From contig NC_088677.1 of the NCBI RefSeq assembly GCF_950023065.1, forward strand, positions 60,227,469 through 60,291,468: a DNA stretch of 64,000 nt, in the 5' to 3' direction. The number at the start of each line of letters is the position of its first letter. Position 1 is the stretch's first letter. A program made the translations under genes and the position numbers. The DNA comes from Planococcus citri. Taxonomy: Eukaryota; Arthropoda; Insecta; Hemiptera; Pseudococcidae. The notes under the pieces were generated by a model, which was given only the letters and a program-made list of their open reading frames with translations, made no database searches and was not told where the DNA came from. Below, piece by piece: positions 39,541-47,530 of the stretch.

Positions 39541-39553
39541 CTTAGTTAAGGCA
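39541..39553 (+). repeat. Left target site duplication
   Basis: CTTAGTTAAGGCA matches the copy at 43654-43666 base for base; preceding bases differ. The last A may be shared with the element end, so the true length is 12 or 13 bp. Confidence 0.88.
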
Positions 39554-39595
39554 AAGGTAAAAAGAACCTTTTAGCGAGAAGTTTGTTAGATTAGG
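39554..39595 (-). repeat. 3' terminal extension of copy A, absent from copy C
   Basis: About 42 bp, from AAAGGTAAAAAGAACC to TTTGTTAGATTAGG on the plus strand, are present at the end of copies A and B (42210-42253) but missing from copy C, which stops at AGAGTTATTTCTT. A short extra end segment on one side is, as I recall, also described for Penelope itself. Confidence 0.8.
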
Positions 39596-39631
39596 AAGAA
39601 ATAACTCTTGCTTCTCAGTTTTTACTATTTA

Positions 39632-39686
39632 TTAGTGCAAAGCTTTTCAAACACCAAGTGTTCATCATCAGGCTTAAATCACTATT
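39632..39686 (-). ncRNA. Hammerhead-ribozyme-like motif, PLE copy A
   Basis: On the element strand the core CTGATGA is followed by a small hairpin (AACAC, loop TTG, GTGTT), then GAAA and AGCTTT. TAGTG upstream can pair with CACTA downstream as stem I. Stem III would be only the palindrome AAGCTT, which suggests dimeric action. Penelope-like elements are known to carry such ribozymes. Stem II next to the core has a U-U mismatch, so activity is uncertain. Confidence 0.6.
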
Positions 39687-39723
39687 GAACAAAATAACCA
39701 AGTCTACAAGCTTATATACTAGT

Positions 39724-39777
39724 GTACAAGGGTGTGGTAGTTTAACAGTACAAGGGTGTGGCAGTACAAGGGTGTGG
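39724..39777 (-). repeat. Three GTACAAGGGTGTGG repeats at the end of the PLE frame
   Basis: Copies start at 39724, 39748 and 39764, overlapping the last codons and the 3' UTR. The same triplet is present in copy B (42382-42435) and inverted in copy C (43472-43525). Confidence 0.85.
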
Positions 39778-42204
39778 TCATGTGGAAGAGGGTGTGGTTG
39801 TAGGTGAGGATGTGGTAGGAGTCATGTCTTCAAGTTTGGTTTTAATAACAGAAAGTAGGATATTTTCTAAGGGTTTTAAGTCATTATTTAGTAAATTTGT
39901 TTTGTTTTTCTTCATGGCTATTGCTTCCCTAATGTTTAATTGAGATGGTTTATCTATTTTTTGTATGAGGTTCAGGTTTTCAAAGGAAGTAGTGTGGTTG
40001 GTGGCAATGAGATGATCTGAGAGAGCAGACTTATTTTCATATTTGTATTTAGCATAATAAAGATGTTCCTTGAACCTTTTTTTGATGTTTCTTTTGGTTT
40101 GACCTATATAAATTCCTTGGCAATCTTTACATTTGATTTTGTAGATGCCACTACAGTCTTCAGGTTTGTCTTTGTCTTTAGTGTTACCAAGAAGGTTTTT
40201 AATTTTGTTATCATTGGTGAAAATGGGTTGTATGTTGTGTTTTCTGAAGACTGTTTTCATTTTATTTGTGAGAGGGGGATAGTAACTGATCCTAACTCTT
40301 TTGACATCATCTTTTTCAGCAATAAAAGTTGTGGCATCTCTGATTAGTTTTTTGTTTTCATGTTTTCTTATAAGTTTTTGGATAGATGTTTTTGTGTAGC
40401 CAAGGTTGGAAGCAATAGACATGATGTTTTTTATTTCTTTATTTTGGTTATTTTTATTTAGGGGGAGATTTAAACACCTGTGTATCATGCTGTTGAAAGC
40501 AGCAAATTTTTGGTTCCAAGGCTGGAAAGAGTCTGAAGGAATGTAGTTATTGGTGTGGGTGGGTTTTCTATAGATATCAAATTCAAGATGGTCAGAATGT
40601 CTAATGATTAACATGTCCAGAAAAGGGAGTTTGTTTTGTTGTTCAAGCTCATAAGTGAATTTGATGGTAGGATAGAGACTATTTAAAGCATTGAGGAATT
40701 CCTCAATGTTGAAGTCTTCAGGAATGATACACAGGATGTCATCAACATATCTAAACCATGCTTTGGGAAAGTTTTTATTGTTCTTTTTGAATTTTGTCTC
40801 AAGGTGGCTCATGAAAAAATTTGCCAAAAAGGGAGATAAGGGGTTGCCCATAGCTGTGCCTCCTGTTTGTTTGTAGTAAGTTCCATTTATTTGGAAAATG
40901 TTTTGGGAAGTGCATAATTTTATAGTATTCATATAATGGGTTATTTCTTTTTTGTTGATATTTTGTTCTTTTAGCCAGTTTTCTATCATTTCTAAAGTCT
41001 CAGGAATAGGCACACTGGGGAAAAGATTTTGTACATCAAAAGATATGAGCCTGTCTGTGTCATTAATAGTAATCCCTTGCAGTTTTTCTGCAAGTTCATA
41101 ATTATTTTTAACTTGAAGAGTTTCAGGAAAAGGAAGGTTTTGGAGGTTACAAAGGAGTTTTTTGGCAATGTTATAGGAAGGAGATTTGATATTGGCCACA
41201 ATTGGTCTCATAGGATAGTTAGGTTTATGGATCTTGGGAAGACAGTACATTTTAGGAACTTTAGGATTGGAAGGAAAAGGAGTGTTATTAAGGAAGGGAG
41301 TAGTTTTCACCAAACTTTTCACTTCTTTCACCATTTTATCCACAGGATCACTTTTTAACTTCTCATAAGGTCCTTCATTAAGAAGGGTTTCACACTTTTC
41401 CAAGTATTCATCTTTCTTCATTATCACTACGGTGTTTCCCTTGTCTGCTTTCATATAGTAGACACCTTTCTGTCTCAAGCTTTTGATGGTGTTGTTGTGG
41501 GGATGAAATGGAATTCTTGTTGGTTTATGGGTTTTGATGATGTCTACCACTTCTTTCTTTATGCTGATTTTTGTTTCTGAGGTCTCTCTCCACAATGAAG
41601 CATCCACATCAGAAATAATATCTTCAATAGGAGGCCTCATGGGTGGTAAAGAGAATTTTAGACCCTTGTTTAGAAGATCCAATTCTTCTTTGGAGAACAC
41701 CACATCAGTTAGGTTTTTCACATACACAGTAGTCTCATTAACACCATTACTGTCACTGCCACTGACACTAACAACATTGCTAACACCACTATGGTTACTT
41801 TTTTCTTTTAACAGATTTTTCAACTTTTTGTTTTGTGAATTTCTTTTCTTTCTCTTTTTCTCCTCAATTGATCTGAACATCTTTCTTTCCATTTCATCCC
41901 ACTGCAGTTTTGGTATGGTCTGGCTTAGTTTTTTGTGAAGTGCATATAGTTCCACTTCTATGCTGGATCTTTTTGCATACAGGCTGTGAAGCTCAGAGCT
42001 TAACCAATAGGTTTTGGCTTTCTCTAGAGCCCTTTTTGTGGAAGGAGTTTTCACTTTACTGTTAAACACCACACACTTAGGGAAAACATTGTGTACCCTA
42101 CACTGTTTAAGAAAACTAATATCAAGAGGTATCAACTTCACCTTAGTTTTAAGACTTTGGTATCTGTTGAATAATGAATTAGGTTCATTAGGCTCGAATG
42201 CCAT
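39778..42204 (-). CDS. Penelope-like element polyprotein: reverse transcriptase plus GIY-YIG endonuclease
   Basis: The 808-residue protein would copy the element RNA into a chromosomal nick made by its own endonuclease. A basic N-terminal region (about 105-135) precedes the conserved MKADKGNTVVIMKKDEY block (251-267). The RT follows: LPKIHKPNYPMRPIVANIKS (322-341), motif A SFDVQNLFPSVP with D390, motif B QTGGTAMGNPLSPFLAN (446-462), motif C YVDD (486-489, both catalytic aspartates present) and KLPFLDMLI (525-533). A linker leads to the endonuclease: GIY at 686-688, a C-X2-C pair (C692, C695) between GIY and YIG as usual in this family, YIG at 699-701, R705, H714, N736-H737 and E760. The tail is Thr/Ser/Pro-rich. 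The first ATG lies 5 bp past the end of copy B and an in-frame stop sits about 30 bp upstream. No stop or frameshift is seen. Length and architecture fit complete Penelope-like ORFs, so it could be active. Confidence 0.95.
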   Translation of the reverse strand: MAFEPNEPNSLFNRYQSLKTKVKLIPLDISFLKQCRVHNVFPKCVVFNSKVKTPSTKRALEKAKTYWLSSELHSLYAKRSSIEVELYALHKKLSQTIPKLQWDEMERKMFRSIEEKKRKKRNSQNKKLKNLLKEKSNHSGVSNVVSVSGSDSNGVNETTVYVKNLTDVVFSKEELDLLNKGLKFSLPPMRPPIEDIISDVDASLWRETSETKISIKKEVVDIIKTHKPTRIPFHPHNNTIKSLRQKGVYYMKADKGNTVVIMKKDEYLEKCETLLNEGPYEKLKSDPVDKMVKEVKSLVKTTPFLNNTPFPSNPKVPKMYCLPKIHKPNYPMRPIVANIKSPSYNIAKKLLCNLQNLPFPETLQVKNNYELAEKLQGITINDTDRLISFDVQNLFPSVPIPETLEMIENWLKEQNINKKEITHYMNTIKLCTSQNIFQINGTYYKQTGGTAMGNPLSPFLANFFMSHLETKFKKNNKNFPKAWFRYVDDILCIIPEDFNIEEFLNALNSLYPTIKFTYELEQQNKLPFLDMLIIRHSDHLEFDIYRKPTHTNNYIPSDSFQPWNQKFAAFNSMIHRCLNLPLNKNNQNKEIKNIMSIASNLGYTKTSIQKLIRKHENKKLIRDATTFIAEKDDVKRVRISYYPPLTNKMKTVFRKHNIQPIFTNDNKIKNLLGNTKDKDKPEDCSGIYKIKCKDCQGIYIGQTKRNIKKRFKEHLYYAKYKYENKSALSDHLIATNHTTSFENLNLIQKIDKPSQLNIREAIAMKKNKTNLLNNDLKPLENILLSVIKTKLEDMTPTTSSPTTTPSST

Positions 42205-42289
42205 AATGTCAAAGGTAAAAAGAACCTTTTAGCGAGAAGTTTGTTAGATTAGGAAGAAATAACTCTTGCTTCTCAGTTTTTACTATTTA

Positions 42290-42344
42290 TTAGTGCAAAG
42301 CTTTTCAAACACCAAGTGTTCATCATCAGGCTTAAATCACTATT
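42290..42344 (-). ncRNA. Hammerhead-ribozyme-like motif, PLE copy B
   Basis: Same sequence and geometry as in copy A. Its place upstream of copy A means self-cleavage here could set the 5' end of a copy A transcript. Confidence 0.6.
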
Positions 42345-42435
42345 GAACAAAATAACCAAGTCTACAAGCTTATATACTAGTGTACAAGGGTGTGGTAGTT
42401 TAACAGTACAAGGGTGTGGCAGTACAAGGGTGTGG

Positions 42436-42949
42436 TCATGTGGAAGAGGGTGTGGTTGTAGGTGAGGATGTGGTAGGAGTCATGTCTTCAAGTTTGGTTT
42501 TAATAACAGAAAGTAGGATATTTTCTAAGGGTTTTAAGTCATTATTTAGTAAATTTGTTTTGTTTTTCTTCATGGCTATTGCTTCCCTAATGTTTAATTG
42601 AGATGGTTTATCTATTTTTTGTATGAGGTTCAGGTTTTCAAAGGAAGTAGTGTGGTTGGTGGCAATGAGATGATCTGAGAGAGCAGACTTATTTTCATAT
42701 TTGTATTTAGCATAATAAAGATGTTCCTTGAACCTCTTTTTGATGTTTCTTTTGGTTTGACCTATATAAATTCCTTGGCAATCTTTACATTTGATTTTGT
42801 AGATGCCACTACAGTCTTCAGGTTTGTCTTTGTCTTTAGTGTTACCAAGAAGGTTTTTAATTTTGTTATCATTGGTGAAAATGGGTTGTATGTTGTGTTT
42901 TCTGAAGACTGTTTTCATTTTATTTGTGAGAGGGGGATAGTAACTGATC
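42436..42949 (-). pseudogene. Truncated endonuclease end of PLE copy B
   Basis: This is the last part of the same reading frame as copy A, open from the breakpoint to the stop at 42436. It encodes residues 649-808 from its first ATG at 42918, identical to copy A, including the whole GIY-YIG domain. The RT is missing because the copy is 5' truncated. It lies directly upstream of copy A in the same orientation, so this segment probably supplies the promoter or 5' leader of copy A, as pseudo-LTRs do in the family. One synonymous T-to-C type difference from A is visible near 42736 and is shared with copy C. Confidence 0.88.
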
Positions 42950-42957
42950 CTAACTCC

Positions 42958-43471
42958 GATCAGTTACTATCCCCCTCTCACAAATAAAATGAAAACAGTC
43001 TTCAGAAAACACAACATACAACCCATTTTCACCAATGATAACAAAATTAAAAACCTTCTTGGTAACACTAAAGACAAAGACAAACCTGAAGACTGTAGTG
43101 GCATCTACAAAATCAAATGTAAAGATTGCCAAGGAATTTATATAGGTCAAACCAAAAGAAACATCAAAAAGAGGTTCAAGGAACATCTTTATTATGCTAA
43201 ATACAAATATGAAAATAAGTCTGCTCTCTCAGATCATCTCATTGCCACCAACCACACTACTTCCTTTGAAAACCTGAACCTCATACAAAAAATAGATAAA
43301 CCATCTCAATTAAACATTAGGGAAGCAATAGCCATGAAGAAAAACAAAACAAATTTACTAAATAATGACTTAAAACCCTTAGAAAATATCCTACTTTCTG
43401 TTATTAAAACCAAACTTGAAGACATGACTCCTACCACATCCTCACCTACAACCACACCCTCTTCCACATGA
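42958..43471 (+). pseudogene. Truncated endonuclease end of inverted PLE copy C
   Basis: The same 160 C-terminal residues (from ATG 42989 to the stop before 43472) are encoded on the plus strand. The copy begins at GATCAG, 8 bp from the end of copy B, and lacks the RT. It carries the same variant as copy B near the KKRFKEH codons, so B and C derive from one template. A protein from this piece would have an intact-looking GIY-YIG domain without RT; whether it is expressed is unknown. Confidence 0.88.
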
Positions 43472-43562
43472 CCACACCCTTGTACTGCCACACCCTTGTA
43501 CTGTTAAACTACCACACCCTTGTACACTAGTATATAAGCTTGTAGACTTGGTTATTTTGTTC

Positions 43563-43617
43563 AATAGTGATTTAAGCCTGATGATGAACACTTGGTGTTT
43601 GAAAAGCTTTGCACTAA
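43563..43617 (+). ncRNA. Hammerhead-ribozyme-like motif, PLE copy C
   Basis: CTGATGA is at 43578-43584, GAAA at 43601-43604, stem II between them, and the stem I strands flank the core. The expected cleavage point is just after GCTTT (about 43610). It is identical to copies A and B by inspection. Confidence 0.6.
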
Positions 43618-43653
43618 TAAATAGTAAAAACTGAGAAGCAAGAGTTATTTCTT

Positions 43654-43666
43654 CTTAGTTAAGGCA
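43654..43666 (+). repeat. Right target site duplication
   Basis: CTTAGTTAAGGCA directly follows the 3' end of inverted copy C and matches the left copy exactly. Confidence 0.88.
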
Positions 43667-46419
43667 TTGATCTGAAAATTTGAAATTTTTTGTTGAGGTC
43701 ACTTGGTTATAATTTATAATATTTTGGTAGTATCCATAAAATTTCAAAAAAATTAAAAAATGACCCACCCTAGACGACCATTGGACGAAATTTCAACGAA
43801 AAAAAAACTTTTGTAAATCATTTCTGAAAATTTCATTTTTTGAAAATTTTTTCAAGAATTTTACACGTTGCTTAAAACTTAAGCTACCTCTATCTAGTTA
43901 CTTTTGAACTGATTTGTTCGAAATTTTGAGATAATTAGCATCCTAAAACAATCGAAAAAATATATATGCCTGATTATAGAACCAACCAAAATTGTAGTTT
44001 TTTAGAAGGGTTGAAAAAAAAATCACCTCACTGTTGAGTACCTACTTTTGAAACAAGTAGATACCTAATAATTACAGTTTTGATTTTTTACTTGCACCGG
44101 AGGCTAAAAATAGGTTCTTATTCATTTTTAAGCCAGATATGATTCACACTAGATATGTACCAAAAATGGTATCTTTTTTCACAATAATTTAGTATGTGCG
44201 TAATTCGTGGATCCATCCCTAACTCTCATAACAGTTTAAGGTCTGAAATTTTCTGCACATTCATTTGAGTCCAATTGGCCACTATATTGAAACCTATTTT
44301 TTTTAATGTTCGAAAAAAACCTCTCTTCGTACCCACCTATCTAAAGAAAAGATCTCAGAATTTAAACTTTAGGTACCTACAAATTTTTAGAATTTACTAA
44401 ATTCAAATGCATTATTTCTTTTAACGAACCCAGGTCCTTTTCCGATTATTCGCTTTCCAGTTCACTCTGTCATCACCAAACCCCTCACCTCCCACCCCAC
44501 TCCCCCACCCCATAAAAAAGTTGCTCAATTGAAGGTGTAAACAGTAAGTAGGTACCTACAGTATTTAATATTTCAAAAAATGATCTAAAATGTAAAAAAA
44601 AAAGTATGGATTTTTAAGGTAGGTGCTTACAAATATTTACACAAAATTGTATTACTCTAGGATTATTGACTATTTGAATCCTATCGAGATGCAATAAAAC
44701 GAGAAAAAATGTAAACCCATTTCTCCTTTCCCATCATCTCTTCGTACGTTATATTTCACCTAATAAACAAAAAAGTGTGAAAATTCGTCCACAAAAAATC
44801 TCATATTCTAACCTAAGCACGTTTAACCAAAAAAAAAAAAACAAACAACAACAACGAAGAGGGACATCCTAAGTAAAATCGTATTATTTGTCAATAAGCG
44901 CATTCGTATAACGCTCCATAGTACCTACTATATCAGAATAAGGGAGAGCTTACGGATGAAAAAAGGAAAAAAAGAGACAGAGAGCAGAGCAGAAAAGGAG
45001 GTAAAACTTTAGGATAAAAATCCACAGTTGACGCACAGCACACACAGGCACATGTACATCTTCACATTTGATAAAATTTTCTACCTTGAACGGTAGAAAG
45101 ATCGGAACGCGTTTTCCGGTCAAACAATTTCTAATAAAATACCCGTTTTTTTCGTTTATTTTATGCTGGTTGTTCGTCGTCGCGACGTTGGTATATACTT
45201 TCGACTTTTTCATAAAATACCACCATTGCGCCGAAATAAAAATAGTTTATTTTCCAATCTTCTTTTTTTTTTTTTTGTTCTGTGTTCATTTTTCTTTCGA
45301 CTTTATAGTTAACGTAAATCATACCGTTTTCAACGATCACATAACTTCACCAACTTATTTCATGACGGTTTGCCATCGAAACACTCTATTTCACGTATCG
45401 AGTTTCGTGGTAGTAATTTTTTATATTAACGGATCAGCAGAGAAATTTTTCGTATACTCGTATGTAGTACGAGCGAGAAGTGGAAAAAAACGAATAAGTA
45501 TAGCAGCTGTTACAGCTCGACCATTTTTCTACGCCCCGACACGATCGAGAGAGTAAATTGCATGGAAATATAAACCAACGCGTAGTATACATATTACCGA
45601 GTGTGAATTTTATTATTTTTTTCCTTCTTTATAGTGGTCTATTTCGTCGTGTTGGCCGTTTACAAATCGTCGCTGTGACGTGGGGTATATTTTTTGTATT
45701 TTTTTGGGCCGCGAGAAAATGTTCAAAGGGTCAACATTGTCGTTGGCGTATGAATAAAGTTATATACTCGCTACGTATGTATTATACATAAACGCGCGGA
45801 CGACGACCGAAAGAGTTGCTATCTTGAGAAAAGGGTGAAGGGGAGAGGTGCGATTTGAAAACTATGTCATTATACTGTAAACAAGACTGGCGTAAATATT
45901 TTCAATCTCGTGGTTGCGGGTACTTGGCGGAAACGCAAATTTTTTCTTCGTAAAATAGAAAGTACTCGTGTACCTACAAGTATCTCAAGTACCATTTAGA
46001 TGGATTTGATTTTTGCCAGAAATTAAACGATAATACCTTCGTAGCTGACTGATCAGTGATCACAATGTCTTTTCCCTTGTTTGACTAGATTGAAGTATAG
46101 GTAGGTGGTTATCGATGCTGAAGATTTTTTAGAAGTTACTTTAATTACGTATTAAATCAACAATAACATTATAAATACAGATTGTTGGATTACTTCTGTG
46201 CTGTTTGAGGTCGCAGGGTTTCAATTGCTAAGCGTTTATTTTTTGAATTTAATTCAACTTTAAATTTTTTAAACCAAGTATTTTTGTACCTATTCCATGT
46301 TCAAAGGCATTAGTGAAGGTTCAAAAGAGCCGGATCAAAAATATATCCTATTACTTAATTTAAGCTTCCTCAGAGCCGTCTGACCCCATTTCCAGGGCCA
46401 AAACTATATAGCGATTTTT
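43667..46419. other. Unannotated stretch
   Basis: No gene is supported. The longest open frame (45068-45556, plus, 162 codons) is rich in Phe, Ile and Val, with hydrophobic segments. It overlaps an opposed frame, starts without convincing context and matches nothing I know. I do not call it a gene, although a short membrane protein cannot be excluded. Confidence 0.4.
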
Positions 46420-46439
46420 GGGAGGGGGAGGGGAAGGGG
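46420..46439 (+). other. G-quadruplex-type motif
   Basis: GGG, GGGGG, GGGG and GGGG separated by one or two A. It lies 30 bp outside the next TIR element. Confidence 0.6.
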
Positions 46440-46469
46440 TTTGAAAGGGGAAAAATTCCTATTTTTGCC

Positions 46470-47266
46470 AATTGATAGAGGAGAAGGTACAATTATGGAC
46501 CCAGGTACAAATATGGACCCCCCATGGTTTAGTGTACAACCACTAGCGCTATGGTCATGCTGGGTACTAAAAATTATACTAGTAGTGTAGTATCGATAAT
46601 CCAAGTACTTATTTCGAATCCATGAAAACTTGGGTGTCTCTCATCAGCAATTGTTTTTTTTTGCGCATTATTTTCTTGCCAATGGAAAATTTTCCAAGTT
46701 TTTCATTCGGTAATTCATCAACTTCAAATAAAGTTTGGAAAAAAAATTATTAGCGAAGTAAGTAGCTTATAATGTGTACTTTCAAAATATATTTTCATAT
46801 TTGTCTGTATTTCAACTGATTTTCATAATTTTTTTCATTTTTCATAAACTGCGCCGATTTTTTTCATGGGTATAAATATGGACCCCTAATTTTTTTTACC
46901 TAATTTTGATTCAATGGTTTTTAGAATACTGAGAAAAGTTTTATTAATAAAGAAGACAAGTCCAAAGCATCAAAAAACATCTTTGAATAAATTTTTGTTC
47001 AATTTTCTGAAATTTTTATTCATTTTTTGAGGGGGTCCATATTTGTACCTGAGTCCATATTTGTACCATTTTATGTCACTTTTCTAAATTTAAAATTTCT
47101 CTGTGAGTTTTCAACAAAAAGAAAAATTTTTTTTACACAATATACTAGAGTCTTCGGCCTTTCGAATGGTAGGTATATTCGAAAAAAAATTTTGATAATT
47201 TTTTCTACCCTTTAAAGCCAAAAAGCTAGAGGGGGTCCATATTTGTACCTTCTCCTCTATCAATTT
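46470..47266. mobile_element. TIR element built on GGTACAAATATGGACCC
   Basis: The left end AATTGATAGAGGAGAAGGTA (46470 on) and the complement of the right end (to 47266) match over about 35 bp. The inner word GGTACAAATATGGACCC occurs twice near the left end (about 46487 and 46503, the first with one change). It occurs in inverted form at 47034, 47051 and 47234, and as a variant at about 46870. No transposase is present and the length is 797 bp. If the termini are taken as TAGAGGAG, the flanking 8-mers CCAATTGA and TCAATTTA match at six of eight positions. That would fit a hAT-like 8-bp target duplication, but simple TIR extension explains it equally well. Confidence 0.72.
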
Positions 47267-47329
47267 ATATGACCTGAAAAAAAAATTATTTTTTGTTTTG
47301 GATTTTTGGGAGCCCAAATGTGATTTTTT

Positions 47330-47530
47330 TTTTTATTAAAACAAGAAACAAATTGGTTCGAGTGAAGCAAGAGCGAAAATTTTTGAAAATTTGATTTCGA
47401 TGGGCCTAAAAACAATGTTTTTTTAAAAAGGAAATTGATTTTTAAAAAAAAGAGGACATACCAAAGCAAAGTGAGGTCGACAATTTTTGAAAATTTGTAG
47501 GTATTTAAAAAAAACAAAACACGATGTTTT
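47330..47530 (-). repeat. Inverted relative of the 16.8-17.4 kb repeat
   Basis: On the minus strand the phrases AAAAAAACATTGTTTTTAGG and CTCACTTTGCTTTGGTATGT recur in the same order as in the 16.8-17.4 kb block. Divergence is high. Confidence 0.4.

Larger units (their letters stand above)
42210..42956 (-). repeat. Pseudo-LTR (direct repeat of 39552-40298)
   Basis: 747 bp repeated directly at an offset of 2658 bp. It contains the endonuclease end, the 3' UTR, the ribozyme-like motif and a short terminal extension. As the upstream copy it would serve as the leader of copy A. Confidence 0.85.
42254..43653. repeat. Large palindrome formed by PLE copies B and C
   Basis: Arms 42254-42949 and 42958-43653 (696 bp each) are inverted copies around an 8-bp spacer, CTAACTCC. 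I compared several segments and the translated parts and saw no mismatch. Transcripts crossing it would fold into a long double-stranded hairpin. Confidence 0.9.
39541..43666 (-). mobile_element. Penelope-like retroelement, composite insertion of three copies
   Basis: One insertion holds three head-to-tail and inverted units. Copy A (39552-42209, minus) is complete. Copy B (42210-42956, minus) is a 5'-truncated tandem copy matching A at an offset of exactly 2658 bp. Copy C (42958-43653, plus) is another 5'-truncated copy in inverted orientation. The whole block is flanked by the 13-bp direct repeat CTTAGTTAAGGCA (39541-39553 and 43654-43666), so it entered as a unit. Partial tandem copies acting as pseudo-LTRs, and inverted 5'-truncated pieces, are known for Penelope-like elements. 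Encoded proteins of the copies are identical over their shared 160 residues. I saw only one base difference when comparing parts of A with B, so the insertion is recent. Confidence 0.95.

Noticed and set aside
39758..43491. Open frames antisense to the PLE (39758-39943, 40063-40347, 41029-41358, 41534-41938, 42721-42987 and others)
   Set aside because: They lie opposite the RT-endonuclease frame and its copies and have no features of their own.
45068..45556. 162-codon hydrophobic open frame
   Set aside because: No family resemblance, weak start context and an overlapping opposite frame. The composition follows from T-rich DNA.
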